A DNA stretch of 64,000 nt from Streptomyces sp. YPW6 (lineage in GTDB: Bacteria; Actinomycetota; Actinomycetes; Streptomycetales; Streptomycetaceae): contig NZ_CP076457.1 in the NCBI RefSeq assembly GCF_018866325.1, forward strand, positions 1,585,001 to 1,649,000, written 5' to 3'. The notes under the pieces are model-generated. The model had not been told where the DNA came from. It was given only the letters and a program-made list of their open reading frames with translations, and ran no database searches. The translations under genes and the position numbers were made by a program. Shown here piece by piece: positions 25,706 through 35,322 of the stretch. Every line of letters starts with the position of its first letter. Within the stretch, counting starts at the first letter, position 1.

Positions 25706-28700
25706 GTGAACGGCGATCGGGACGAGATCCGCGGCGGATGGGACCTGCCCGTCGACGAGTCGTCCGACGCGGATCCCGCCGAGATGACGGGTGAGTTCAC
25801 CATCGACTACACCCCTCCCGCCTGGTACACGCAGAACGCGGCGGGGGACTCGTCGGGGGGAGCGGGCTCTCATCTGGCTCCCCCTCCGCCGCCGGTCGGG
25901 GCGCCCCTGCCGTCGCCCGACCCGTCGGCGGCGCCGGGCGGCTTCGAGCCCGACTGGGCGCCCGCTCCGCCGGCGCCCGCCGAGCCGGTGGTCCCCGCGG
26001 CCGAGGAGGCCCCGGCCGCCCCCGCCGTACCGCAGCCCCAGGCGCAGCAGCCCCAGATTCCGGCCGCTCCGGCTGCAGCCGCTCCCGCTCCTGCCGCTCC
26101 TGCCGTTCCGGTCGCGGAGAGCGCGGATGCCGGTCCGTTCGGCGGTGGCGATGTGGAGAGCGGCGCGACGATGCGGTTCTCGCCCGCCGCGCTCACGCGG
26201 GAGATCGCGGAGCGCGAGGCGGCGGCGTCCGCTGCCGGGGCGCAGCACGACGAGAAGGCCGCGGAGCCCGGCGCTCCGGTCTCCCCCGCCACGGGCGCCG
26301 AGGGCACTTCCCCGGCCGGTACGTCCTCGTCCGGTACGGACTCCGAGGGCGCGGCCCTGTCCGATACGTCCTCGTCCGGTACGAACTCCGCGGGCGCGGC
26401 CCTGTCCGGTACGTCCGCCGAGCCGTCGGCCGCTCCCGCCCCGCTCACCGAAACCTCCGCCGCCGGCGCCTCCGCGGAGGAGGCTTCGGCCGGCGAAGCG
26501 GCCGGGGCCGGGCCCGCGACGGACGACGGAATGCCGGGCGCCGGTCACGCGCCCGCCACCACCACCGCCACCACGGACGCGGACGCGCGGGACGCCGCAC
26601 CCCAGGACGCGCCGCCGCCCGCTGCCGACGCCCCGCAGGCCGACGCCGCACCGGTGCCGTGGTCGCCGCCCGCGCAGGGCGGCGCGCTGCCGCCCCTGCC
26701 GCCCGCCTTCCAGCCCGCCGCTCCGGCGCCTCGGCCCCAGCCCGCGGCGCAGTGGCCCGGCGCCGCCCCGGCGAACCAGCCGCCCGGCGGCTACGGCTTC
26801 CCGCAGGCGGACCCGGCGGCCCAGCCGCCGCAGACGCCCCCGGCACCCCAGCCCGCGCACCAGCAGCAGCCGTTCCCGGGGCAGCACGGTCACCCGGTCC
26901 CCGGACCTGGCGCACCGCTGCCACCGCAGGCCCACCCCCAGTCCCCCCAGGGCGCGGGCGGCTACGGCTTCCCGCCGCACGGTGGCTACGGCTTCCCGCC
27001 GCAGAGCGGCTATGGCTTCCCGCAGCCCGGCCGACCGGAGCAGCAGCCCCAGCCTCTGCCCCAGCAGCAGGGACAGCCGGGCCAGGCACCCAACGCGCCC
27101 CAGCAGCCCCAAGCCCAGCCCCAGCCCCCCGCGCCCTTCCCCGCCCAGGGCACCCCGAACCTTCCCGCACCCGCCGCCGCGCAGCAGCCGGAGCCGCACG
27201 GACAGCAGCCCCCGGCGCAGGGCCACCCCCCGGCCCAGGCCCAGCCGCTTCCGCAGCAGCCCGTCGACCCGCGAGCGGGCGGCGCGTGGCCCACCCCCGT
27301 CGCGCACGACCAGCGCGAGCGGTCCGTGCCGGGTGCCCCGCTCGGGTACACCGCGGCCGTCGAGCTCTCCTCCGACCGGCTGGTGCGGGGCAAGCAGAAG
27401 GCCAAGAGCAGCCGCGCCCCCTCCGCCGCCTCCCGGTTCAAGCTGGGCGGCAAGAAGGAGGAGGCCGAGCGGCAGCGCAAGCTGGAGCTGATCCGTACGC
27501 CGGTGCTGTCCTGCTACCGCATCGCCGTCATCAGCCTCAAGGGGGGCGTGGGCAAGACCACCACGACCACCGCCCTCGGTTCGACGCTGGCCACCGAGCG
27601 GCAGGACAAGATCCTCGCGATCGACGCCAACCCGGACGCCGGAACGCTCGGCCGCCGGGTGCGCCGCGAGACCGGGGCGACCATCCGCGACCTGGTCCAG
27701 GCGATCCCGTACCTCAACTCCTACATGGACATCCGCCGGTTCACCTCGCAGGCGCCCTCCGGTCTGGAGATCATCGCCAACGACGTGGACCCGGCCGTCT
27801 CGACGACGTTCAACGACGAGGACTACCGGCGCGCGATCGAGGTGCTCGGGAAGCAGTACCCGATCATCCTCACCGACTCCGGCACCGGGCTGCTCTACAG
27901 CGCGATGCGCGGGGTCCTCGACCTCGCCGACCAGCTGATCATCATCTCGACCCCCTCCGTCGACGGCGCCTCCAGCGCCTCCACGACGCTGGACTGGCTC
28001 TCGGCGCACGGGTACGCGGACCTGGTGCAGCGTTCGCTCACGGTCATTTCCGGTGTCCGCGAGACCGGCAAGATGATCAAGGTGGACGACATCGTGCAGC
28101 ACTTCGAGACGCGCTGCCGCGGCGTCGTCGTCGTGCCGTTCGACGAGCACCTGGCGGCGGGCGCCGAGGTGGACCTCGACATGATGCGGCCCAAGACCCG
28201 TGAGGCCTACTTCACCCTCTCGGCTCTGGTGGCCGAGGACTTCGCGCGCGCCCAGCAGCAGCAGGGGCTGTGGACGTCGGACGGCCAGAATCCCCCGCCG
28301 CAGTACGCCCCGCCGATGCCCGGCGGGCAGCAGAGCCACCCGGTGCAGGGCCAGCCGATGCCCGGCCCGCCCGGCGGCCCCGGCCAGCCCGCGGCAGGCC
28401 AGCCGATGCCGGGCCACCAGGTACCAGGACAGCAGGTCCCCGGACAGCACATCCCCGGACAGCAGCCCTACGCGCCGCAGCAGCCCGGCCCCGGCCAGCC
28501 CCACGCCCCCCAGCCGCAGCAGCCCCAGCACACCGGCCAGCCGTACCCCGGCCAGCCTCAACCGGGGCAGCAGCCCTACGGCGGTCAGCCCTACAGCGGT
28601 CAGCCCTACGGCGGGCAGCCGCCGTACGGGGGATATCCGACGGCCGGTCAGCCGGGCGCACCCCAGGCCTCCTACCCGCCGCAGGCGGCACCGGGCGGGC

Positions 28701-28897
28701 CGCAGAACGGGTGGCAGCAGACGCCTCCCCCGCCGGGCGGTCCCGGTACACCCGGGGCCGGTGTGCCGCAGCAGGGGCAGCCGGAGCAGCAGGACGGGCA
28801 GGCCGACCCGGCGGGCCGGCCGGACGCACCGGGCCCCGTGCCTCCGGCAGACTGGCAGCAGACGCCTCCGCAGCCGCCGCAGGCGCCCCGCCAGTAG
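25706..28897 (+). CDS. EspI-like ParA/MinD-type ATPase with long low-complexity arms
   Basis: Encodes 1063 residues. Residues about 1-560 are Pro/Ala/Gln/Gly-rich and disordered, with an internal [18 protein letters not shown] duplication and [12 protein letters not shown] repeats. Residues about 600-860 form a SIMIBI ATPase with the deviant Walker [11 protein letters not shown] (about 611) and the [12 protein letters not shown] switch. Residues about 870-1063 are again Pro/Gln/Gly-rich with [14 protein letters not shown] and [14 protein letters not shown] repeats. A proline-rich arm joined to a ParA-like ATPase is the layout of mycobacterial EspI (Rv3876), here with an extra C-terminal arm. 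Start GTG at 25706 follows AGGAGG. Likely a cytoplasmic regulator of ESX export. Confidence 0.88.
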   Translation: MNGDRDEIRGGWDLPVDESSDADPAEMTGEFTIDYTPPAWYTQNAAGDSSGGAGSHLAPPPPPVGAPLPSPDPSAAPGGFEPDWAPAPPAPAEPVVPAAEEAPAAPAVPQPQAQQPQIPAAPAAAAPAPAAPAVPVAESADAGPFGGGDVESGATMRFSPAALTREIAEREAAASAAGAQHDEKAAEPGAPVSPATGAEGTSPAGTSSSGTDSEGAALSDTSSSGTNSAGAALSGTSAEPSAAPAPLTETSAAGASAEEASAGEAAGAGPATDDGMPGAGHAPATTTATTDADARDAAPQDAPPPAADAPQADAAPVPWSPPAQGGALPPLPPAFQPAAPAPRPQPAAQWPGAAPANQPPGGYGFPQADPAAQPPQTPPAPQPAHQQQPFPGQHGHPVPGPGAPLPPQAHPQSPQGAGGYGFPPHGGYGFPPQSGYGFPQPGRPEQQPQPLPQQQGQPGQAPNAPQQPQAQPQPPAPFPAQGTPNLPAPAAAQQPEPHGQQPPAQGHPPAQAQPLPQQPVDPRAGGAWPTPVAHDQRERSVPGAPLGYTAAVELSSDRLVRGKQKAKSSRAPSAASRFKLGGKKEEAERQRKLELIRTPVLSCYRIAVISLKGGVGKTTTTTALGSTLATERQDKILAIDANPDAGTLGRRVRRETGATIRDLVQAIPYLNSYMDIRRFTSQAPSGLEIIANDVDPAVSTTFNDEDYRRAIEVLGKQYPIILTDSGTGLLYSAMRGVLDLADQLIIISTPSVDGASSASTTLDWLSAHGYADLVQRSLTVISGVRETGKMIKVDDIVQHFETRCRGVVVVPFDEHLAAGAEVDLDMMRPKTREAYFTLSALVAEDFARAQQQQGLWTSDGQNPPPQYAPPMPGGQQSHPVQGQPMPGPPGGPGQPAAGQPMPGHQVPGQQVPGQHIPGQQPYAPQQPGPGQPHAPQPQQPQHTGQPYPGQPQPGQQPYGGQPYSGQPYGGQPPYGGYPTAGQPGAPQASYPPQAAPGGPQNGWQQTPPPPGGPGTPGAGVPQQGQPEQQDGQADPAGRPDAPGPVPPADWQQTPPQPPQAPRQ

Positions 28898-28943
28898 TCC
28901 GCCGGCAGGGCCGCCAGAACGGCCCAAGTGGTAGAGACCAATG

Positions 28944-28978
28944 AGGGCTCGCATCGCTCACGCGGTGCGAGCCCTTCC
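28944..28978 (+). terminator. Terminator of the EspI-like gene
   Basis: Perfect 10-bp inverted repeat AGGGCTCGCA / TGCGAGCCCT with a 12-nt loop, 47 nt after the stop codon, followed by TTCC. Confidence 0.75.
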
Positions 28979-29013
28979 GCATTCCCGCAGCCCACACGCG
29001 GTATGACACACCG

Positions 29014-29042
29014 TTGACGAGCCTCGCCACCGCTGATAGACC
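29014..29042 (+). promoter_or_regulatory. Promoter of the ABC uptake operon
   Basis: TTGACG and TAGACC separated by 17 bp, a good vegetative-type match, 71 nt upstream of the substrate-binding protein start and just past the preceding terminator. Confidence 0.6.
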
Positions 29043-29112
29043 TTCGCATCACCACCTGACGAACCAGAGATCTGCCCGCCTCTCCAGCGAGTGATGACGC
29101 GAGGTCCCGTCC

Positions 29113-30990
29113 ATGGTCACAAGCGTTCCCCACCACTCCGTCCGGCCACGCCGACGCCTACGCCTCCTGCCGGTCGCCGGGGCGGCCGCCCTGGCGCTCG
29201 CCGCCGGGTCCGTCGTCCCGGGCAACCCGCTCGCGCCCGCCCCCTCCGAGGCGCGCGCCGACGACGGGAGGACGACGCTCACGGTCGCCGTCGCGCAGAG
29301 CGTCGACTCCCTCAGTCCATTCCTGGCGCAGCGGCTGCTCAGCACGTCCATCCACCGGCTGATGTACGACTACCTCACGAACTACGACCCGAAGGACAAC
29401 AAGGCGGTCCCCGGCCTGGCCACCGCGTGGGAGCCCTCCGCGGACAAGCTGACCTGGACGTACACGATCCGCTCGGACTCGACGTGGTCCGACGGGCGGC
29501 AGGCCACCGCCGAGGACGCGGCCTGGACGTTCAACACGATGATGACCGACGAGGGCGCGGCCACCTCCAACGGCAGCTTCGTCGGCAACTTCGAGAAGGT
29601 GACCGCTCCCAGCAAGGACAAGCTGGTCATCACGCTGAAGGAGCCGCAGGCCACGATGGCCGCGCTCGACGTCCCGATCGTCCCGAAGCACGTCTGGGAG
29701 AAGGTCGGCGACTTCTCGAAGTTCAACAACGACCAGGACTTCCCCGTCGTGGGGAACGGTCCGTTCATCCTGACGGACTACAAGGTCGACAGCTATGTGA
29801 AGCTGAAGGCCAACAAGGACTTCTGGCGCGGTTCGCCCAAGTTCGACGAGCTGGTCTTCCGCTACTACAAGGACCAGGACGCGGCCGTGGCCGCCCTGCG
29901 CAAGGGTGAGGTGTCCTTCGTCGCGGGCAGCCCCAGCCTGACCCCCGCCCAGTCCGCCTCGCTGAAGTCCGCGCCGGACATCAAGGTGAACGACGCCCCG
30001 GGCCGCCGCTTCTTCGCGCTCGCCGTCAACCCCGGGGCACGGACCAAGGACGGGGAGACGTTCGGCGACGGCCACCCGGCCCTGCTGGACCAGAAGGTGC
30101 GGCACGCGCTGTTCATGGCGGTGGACCGCAAGACCATCATCGACAAGGTCTTCCAGGGCCACGCCGTCGAGGGCGAGGGCTACATCCCGCCGCGCTTCGG
30201 CGACTACTTCTGGAAGCCGTCGGCGGATCAGAAGCTTGCCTACGACCCGGAGAAGGCCGCCGCCCTCCTCGACGAGGCCGGGTACGAGAAGAACGGCGCG
30301 GGCAAGCGCGTCGGCAAGGACGGCAGGCCGCTGGACTTCCGCATCCTCTGCCACGCCACCGACCCCAACGACAAGGCGATCGGCAAGTACCTCCAGGAGT
30401 GGTGGGGCGAGCAGGGCATCGGACTGAAGGTCGACTGCCTCGACAACGTTTCCGACCCCTGGTACGCCGGGGAGTACGACCTCGCCTTCGACGGCTGGTC
30501 CGTCAACCCCGACCCCGACTTCGTCCTTTCCATCCACACCTGCGCCGCCCTGCCGGCCAAGGCGAAGGAGTCGGCCGCGACCGACAACTTCATCTGCGAC
30601 AAGCGGTACGACGAGCTCTACAAGAGGCAACTGGCGGAGTACGACCCCGCCAAGCGGGCGGATCTGGTCAAGCAACTGGAGTCGCGGCTGTACGACACCG
30701 GGTACATGAACGTCATGGCGTACCCGAATGCCGTCGAGGCCTACCGCACCGACCACATCGAGTCCATCACCACCATGCCGTCGGCCGCGGGCAACATCTA
30801 CGGCCAGGACGGCTACTGGAGCTGGTGGTCGGCGGTCCCGGCCGCCGGGGCCTCCTCGTCCGGTTCCTCCAGCTCCGGTGGCTCCTCCACCGGGGTGCTG
30901 ATCGGGGTCGGGGTCGCCGTCGTCGTCCTCGCCGGTGGCGGACTGCTGTTCGCCATGCGTCGCCGCTCCACCGCGGAAGACCGTGAATAG
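29113..30990 (+). CDS. ABC transporter substrate-binding protein, family 5, C-terminally anchored
   Basis: A 625-residue extracytoplasmic solute-binding protein of the oligopeptide/nickel family (SBP_bac_5). It has an N-terminal signal peptide (about 1-50) without a lipobox cysteine. Family blocks include PGLATAWEPSADKLTWTYTI, DGRQATAEDAAWTFN and the WSVNPDPD region near 465. After a Ser/Gly linker (SSSGSSSSGGSSTG, about 585) a C-terminal membrane helix ending MRRRSTAEDRE anchors it. Most Streptomyces family-5 binding proteins are lipoproteins, so this anchor is unusual. First gene of a five-gene operon; substrate is probably a peptide but not determinable. Confidence 0.93.
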   Translation: MVTSVPHHSVRPRRRLRLLPVAGAAALALAAGSVVPGNPLAPAPSEARADDGRTTLTVAVAQSVDSLSPFLAQRLLSTSIHRLMYDYLTNYDPKDNKAVPGLATAWEPSADKLTWTYTIRSDSTWSDGRQATAEDAAWTFNTMMTDEGAATSNGSFVGNFEKVTAPSKDKLVITLKEPQATMAALDVPIVPKHVWEKVGDFSKFNNDQDFPVVGNGPFILTDYKVDSYVKLKANKDFWRGSPKFDELVFRYYKDQDAAVAALRKGEVSFVAGSPSLTPAQSASLKSAPDIKVNDAPGRRFFALAVNPGARTKDGETFGDGHPALLDQKVRHALFMAVDRKTIIDKVFQGHAVEGEGYIPPRFGDYFWKPSADQKLAYDPEKAAALLDEAGYEKNGAGKRVGKDGRPLDFRILCHATDPNDKAIGKYLQEWWGEQGIGLKVDCLDNVSDPWYAGEYDLAFDGWSVNPDPDFVLSIHTCAALPAKAKESAATDNFICDKRYDELYKRQLAEYDPAKRADLVKQLESRLYDTGYMNVMAYPNAVEAYRTDHIESITTMPSAAGNIYGQDGYWSWWSAVPAAGASSSGSSSSGGSSTGVLIGVGVAVVVLAGGGLLFAMRRRSTAEDRE

Positions 30991-30993
30991 TCC

Positions 30994-32085
30994 ATGAGCC
31001 CAGACAGCACTCCCGCCCTGCGACCGGGCGCGGCGGGCGTGGAGAGCACCCCGTCCGGCGGCCCGGCCCCGTCCGGGCCGCCGGCCCGCTCCCCGCGCTC
31101 CCGCAGTACGGCCGCCTACGCCCGGTACGCGGCGGGCAAGCTCGCCGGGGCGGCCGTCTCCCTGTTCGCCGTCCTCGTCACCAGCTTCTTCCTCTTCCGC
31201 CTGATCCCCGGCGACCCGGTCAAGCAGATGACCGGCGGGCGCCAGGTGTCGACCGAACAGATCGCGGCGATGCGCCGTGAGTTCGGGCTCGACCTGCCGC
31301 TGTGGCAGCAGTTCACGCAGTACTGCGGCAAGGCGCTGACCGGCGACTTCGGTACGTCGTACCAGTTCCGCGCGCCGGTCGTCGACAAGATCACCGAGGC
31401 GCTGCCCGCCACCCTGCTGCTGACGGGCACCGCCTTCGTGATCTACACGCTGCTCGGCATCTGGCTGGGCTCCCGGTCCGCGTGGCGCAACGGCGGCGCC
31501 GGGGACCGGGCCAACACCGCCTTCGCGCTGACGCTGTACTCGGTGCCCTCGTTCTGGCTCGGTCTGCTCCTCATCATCACCCTGTCGGTGGGCATCGGCC
31601 CGATCCCCGGGCTGTTCCCGACGGGCGGTATGGAGTCCGGGGACACCGAGGGCTTCGACCGGGTGCTGGACATCGCCCACCACCTGGTGCTGCCCGTCGT
31701 CACCCTGGTCGCCGTGGAGTACGCGCGCACCCTGCTGGTGATGCGCTCCTCGCTGCTGGACGAGATGGGCAGCGACTATCTGACGACGGCCCGCGCCAAG
31801 GGGCTGCGCGACGACCTCGTCCGCCGGAAGCACGCCGTGCCGAACGCGATGCTGCCCACCGTCACCCTGCTCTTCGTGAACCTCGGGACGACGGTGGCGG
31901 GGGCCATCCTGGTCGAGACGGTGTTCTCCTGGCCGGGTCTCGGCGGCCTCTTCTACCAGGCGCTGAGCGTGCCGGACCTGCCGTTGGTGCAGGCGCTGTT
32001 CTTCGTGTTCGCCGCCGCGGTGATCCTGATGAACACGCTCGCCGATGTGATCTATCCGCTGCTCGATCCCCGGGTGGGCCGATGA
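30994..32085 (+). CDS. ABC transporter permease, DppB type
   Basis: A 363-residue inner-membrane permease of the dipeptide/oligopeptide/nickel family. An N-terminal Pro/Ser-rich arm precedes six predicted helices; family features are LFRLIPGDPV near the start and the EAA-loop region DYLTTARAKGL before the LP-N-ML segment. It starts three bases after the binding-protein stop, and its own stop overlaps the next gene (ATGA). It pairs with the downstream DppC-like subunit to form the channel. Confidence 0.94.
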   Translation: MSPDSTPALRPGAAGVESTPSGGPAPSGPPARSPRSRSTAAYARYAAGKLAGAAVSLFAVLVTSFFLFRLIPGDPVKQMTGGRQVSTEQIAAMRREFGLDLPLWQQFTQYCGKALTGDFGTSYQFRAPVVDKITEALPATLLLTGTAFVIYTLLGIWLGSRSAWRNGGAGDRANTAFALTLYSVPSFWLGLLLIITLSVGIGPIPGLFPTGGMESGDTEGFDRVLDIAHHLVLPVVTLVAVEYARTLLVMRSSLLDEMGSDYLTTARAKGLRDDLVRRKHAVPNAMLPTVTLLFVNLGTTVAGAILVETVFSWPGLGGLFYQALSVPDLPLVQALFFVFAAAVILMNTLADVIYPLLDPRVGR

Positions 32086-33047
32086 CGACGTCGCTGGAGA
32101 AGCCCTCCGGACCGCAGGGCCCGCACCCCCGCCGACCCCCCGGGGAAGCAGGGGCACAGAGTCCGCGCGCCCTGACCCGGGCCCGCCGGAGGCAGGCGGT
32201 GACCCGCTTCTGGCGGCAGTACCGCACCCACCGGGCCGGCCTCGCCGGGCTCGCCGTGCTCGCGGTGATCGCCCTGCTGGCGCTGACGGCCCCGCTGCTG
32301 GCCGGGGCCGACTCGCAGAGCGTCACCAACGCCCCGGGCGGCCCGCTGGAGGAGCCGAGCGGTGAGTTCCCGCTCGGGACCGACCAGTTCGGGCGCAGCC
32401 TGCTGGCCCTGATGCTGTGGGGCACGCGCGTGTCGCTGACGGTCGGGCTGCTCGCCGCCTTCCTGTCCGTGGCGATCGGCACCCTGATCGGGATCACCGC
32501 GGGCCACTTCAGGGGCTGGTACGCCACCGTCATCATGCGGGTGACGGACTGGTTCCTGGTGATGCCGACCCTCGTTCTGGCCATCGCCCTGGCCACGGTC
32601 CTCTCCCGGTCGGTCTGGACGACGATCCTGGCGATCGGCGTGACGACCTGGCCGACGACCGCCCGGCTGGTCCGCGCCCAGACGCTGTCCGTCGAGTCCC
32701 GCCCGTACATCGAGCGCTCCCGGGCGCTCGGCGGCGGCCACGGGCACATCATGTCGCGTCACGTCCTGCCCAATGTGATGCCGCTGGTGCTGGCGCAGAC
32801 CACCCTCGTGATCTCCACCGCCATCCTCACCGAGGCGACCCTCGCCTTCCTCGGGCTCAGCGATCCCACGATCGTCTCCTGGGGCGGCCTGCTCCAGGAC
32901 GCCCGGGAGGCCGGCGCGGTCAGCTCCGGCAACTGGTGGTACCTCGCTCCGCCCGGACTCGCCATCGCCGTGGTCGCCCTCGCCTTCACGCTGTGCGGCC
33001 GTGCCGTCGAGTCCGTGCTCAACCCCAAGCTGGGGGTGTCCCGTTGA
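32082..33047 (+). CDS. ABC transporter permease, DppC type
   Basis: A 321-residue permease with the DppC-type signature: an extracytoplasmic HPLGTDQFGRSLL-like block (here FPLGTDQFGRSLLALMLWG), six helices and an EAA loop (RPYIERSRALGGGHGHIM). Start ATG at 32082 overlaps the upstream stop; its own stop overlaps the TTG of the ATPase gene. It is the second channel subunit of the operon. Confidence 0.94.
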   Translation: MTTSLEKPSGPQGPHPRRPPGEAGAQSPRALTRARRRQAVTRFWRQYRTHRAGLAGLAVLAVIALLALTAPLLAGADSQSVTNAPGGPLEEPSGEFPLGTDQFGRSLLALMLWGTRVSLTVGLLAAFLSVAIGTLIGITAGHFRGWYATVIMRVTDWFLVMPTLVLAIALATVLSRSVWTTILAIGVTTWPTTARLVRAQTLSVESRPYIERSRALGGGHGHIMSRHVLPNVMPLVLAQTTLVISTAILTEATLAFLGLSDPTIVSWGGLLQDAREAGAVSSGNWWYLAPPGLAIAVVALAFTLCGRAVESVLNPKLGVSR

Positions 33048-34123
33048 CCGCCACGACCACGACCACTCCACCGAATCCGGACCCGTCCGGCTCGCTGGGC
33101 CTGTCGGAGCCGGTGGGCGAACCCCCGCTCCTGGAGGTCCGGAACCTCACCGTCACCTACGGCGGCGGGGCCGACGCCGTCCCCGCCGTACGAGGGGTCG
33201 ACCTGCGGGTCGAGGCCGGGCAGAAGCTCGGCATCGCCGGGGAGTCCGGCTGCGGGAAGTCCACCCTGGCCCTGGCCCTGCTCCGCCTCCTGCCCGCGAC
33301 GGCGAAGCTCACGGGGGAGATCCTGCTGGACGGCGAGGACGTCCTCACCATGCGGTGGGGCCGGCTGCGGGCGGTCCGCTGGGCGGGCGCGTCGATCGTC
33401 TTCCAGGGCGCGATGCACTCGCTGAACGCCGTGCACCGGGTCGGGGACCAGATCGCCGAACCGATCCTGCTGCACAACAGCCGGGCCACCCCCGCCGCCG
33501 CCCGCAAGCGCGCCGGTGAGCTGCTGGAACAGGTGGGCCTGCCCGCCGCCCGCGCGCAGGCGTATCCGCACGAGCTGTCCGGGGGGCAGCGCCAGCGCGT
33601 GATGATCGCGATGGCGCTCGCCTGCGATCCGCGGCTCATCGTGGCGGACGAGCCGACGACCGCGCTGGACGTGATGATCCAGGCGCAGATCCTGCGCCTG
33701 ATCGAACAGCTGGTGTCCGACCAGAACGTCGGCCTGATCATGATCAGCCATGACCTGGCGGTGCTCGCCGACACCTGCGACCGGCTCTCGGTGATGTACG
33801 CGGGCCGGGTCGTGGAGGAGGGCCCGGCGCGGCAGGTGTACGCCGATGCCCGCCACCCGTACGGCAAGGCCCTCTCCGCCGCGTTCCCGAGGATCGGGGA
33901 CCTGTCGTCCCGGCACGCACCGCGCGGGCTGCCGGGCGACCCGCCGGACCCGGCCGCGCTGCCGGGCGGCTGCACGTTCCACCCGAGGTGCCCGGTGGCG
34001 CTGGACGTCTGCGGCACCGAGGACCAGGAGCTGCGGGAGGCCGGGGCGGAGCACCGGGCGGCGTGCGTCCTGGTGGACGAACCGGTCTCCCCGGGGCCCG
34101 ACGAGACGAGGAGGACGACATGA
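33044..34123 (+). CDS. ABC transporter ATPase, DppD/OppD type
   Basis: A 359-residue nucleotide-binding subunit with Walker A GESGCGKSTL, Q-loop IVFQGAMHSLNAV, signature LSGGQRQR, Walker B LIVADEPTTALDV and the H-loop MISHD. The C-terminal CTFHPRCPVALDVC block is the oligopeptide-family extension. Start TTG at 33044-33046 overlaps the upstream stop (TTGA) and follows GGGGGTG; no ATG or GTG precedes the domain in this frame. Confidence 0.93.
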   Translation: MTATTTTTPPNPDPSGSLGLSEPVGEPPLLEVRNLTVTYGGGADAVPAVRGVDLRVEAGQKLGIAGESGCGKSTLALALLRLLPATAKLTGEILLDGEDVLTMRWGRLRAVRWAGASIVFQGAMHSLNAVHRVGDQIAEPILLHNSRATPAAARKRAGELLEQVGLPAARAQAYPHELSGGQRQRVMIAMALACDPRLIVADEPTTALDVMIQAQILRLIEQLVSDQNVGLIMISHDLAVLADTCDRLSVMYAGRVVEEGPARQVYADARHPYGKALSAAFPRIGDLSSRHAPRGLPGDPPDPAALPGGCTFHPRCPVALDVCGTEDQELREAGAEHRAACVLVDEPVSPGPDETRRTT

Positions 34124-35190
34124 GCACCGCCCCTCCGGCCGGCGCCGCTCCCCCGGCGGACGACGCACCGGCCGGCTCCGCGCCCCTCCTCAGCGCCGAG
34201 AGACTGGAGGTCGCGTTCCCCGGCCGGCGCGGGGCCGCCACCGCCCGGGCCGTCGACGGGGTCGACCTGGACATCCGGCCCGGCGAGATCGTCGCGCTGG
34301 TCGGCGAGTCGGGCTGCGGCAAGACGACGCTGGCCCGTTCCCTGCTCGGCCTCGTCCCGCCGACCTCGGGGCGGGTGACCTTCGGCGGCGCCCCGCTCGA
34401 CTACGCGGGCCGGGCGCTGAAGGCGTACCGCAAACGCGTGCAGCTGGTCCTCCAGGACCCCAGCGGCTCGCTCAACCCCCGGCACACGGTGTACGACGCG
34501 GTGGCCGAGGGGCTGCGCATCCACGGGTACGCGGGCGATGAGCGGGCGGCCGTCTCGGGCGCCCTCTCCCGGGCCGGTCTGCGCCCCCCGGAGCGGTTCT
34601 TCCTGCGCTTCCCGCACGAGCTGTCGGGCGGTCAGCGCCAGCGGGTCGTGATCGCGGGGGCGCTGGTGCTGGAGCCGGAGCTGATCGTGGCCGACGAACC
34701 GGTGGCCTCGCTGGACGCGTCGGTACGGGGCGAGATCCTGGCACTCCTGCTGCGCCTGCGGGACGAGCTGGGGCTCTCGGCGCTGGTGGTGACCCATGAC
34801 CTGGGGCTCGCGTGGAACATCGCGGACCGGGTGGCGGTGATGTATCTGGGCCGGATCGTCGAGACGGGCCCGGTCGAGCGCCTGCTCACGGCCCCCCAGC
34901 ACCCGTACACCCGGGCCCTGCTGTCCGTCCTCCCGGAGGCGGAGGGCGAACCGGTGGTGCTGGCGGGCGAGCCGCCGGACCCCTCCAAGGTCCCCGCCGG
35001 ATGCCGGTTCCACGTCCGCTGCCAGATCCTGGCCTCGGGCGAGGCGGAGCGGGCGGGGGTGGCGGATGCCTGCCGCACGGTGGACCTGCCGGTGCTGAAC
35101 GGAGGCGGGGAGGCCCAGGTGGCCTGCCACTGGGCGGCGGCACGGACCGCGGGGGACGGGGGCGGATCCGCCGGGGTACCGGTGGCCTGA
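34120..35190 (+). CDS. ABC transporter ATPase, DppF/OppF type
   Basis: A 356-residue nucleotide-binding subunit with Walker A GESGCGKTTL, Q-loop LVLQDPSGSLNPRH, signature LSGGQRQR, Walker B LIVADEPVASLD, H-loop VTHD and a CRFHVRCQIL C-terminal extension. Start ATG at 34120 follows GAGGAGG and overlaps the previous stop. Last gene of the operon; with the preceding ATPase it forms the heterodimeric motor. Confidence 0.93.
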   Translation: MSTAPPAGAAPPADDAPAGSAPLLSAERLEVAFPGRRGAATARAVDGVDLDIRPGEIVALVGESGCGKTTLARSLLGLVPPTSGRVTFGGAPLDYAGRALKAYRKRVQLVLQDPSGSLNPRHTVYDAVAEGLRIHGYAGDERAAVSGALSRAGLRPPERFFLRFPHELSGGQRQRVVIAGALVLEPELIVADEPVASLDASVRGEILALLLRLRDELGLSALVVTHDLGLAWNIADRVAVMYLGRIVETGPVERLLTAPQHPYTRALLSVLPEAEGEPVVLAGEPPDPSKVPAGCRFHVRCQILASGEAERAGVADACRTVDLPVLNGGGEAQVACHWAAARTAGDGGGSAGVPVA

Positions 35191-35322
35191 AGGCCGGTGG
35201 TCCTCCGCGGGGCCGGTCCCGTGTCCCTCAGCGGGTCGGGCGGCGGGCGTGGGACCCGCCCGTGGGCGAAGGCACTCTCGCCGGACCGGGAGGGCGCCCT
35301 GATCTCCTCGCCGCGGCCGGGA

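Noticed and set aside
26700..28870. Short repeats as a possible mobile or recombination site
   Set aside because: They are codon repeats of the disordered arms of the EspI-like protein.
25475..28954. An 1159-codon minus-strand frame opposite the EspI-like gene
   Set aside because: Arg/Gly/Leu-rich mirror of a low-complexity coding region with no motif and no ribosome site.
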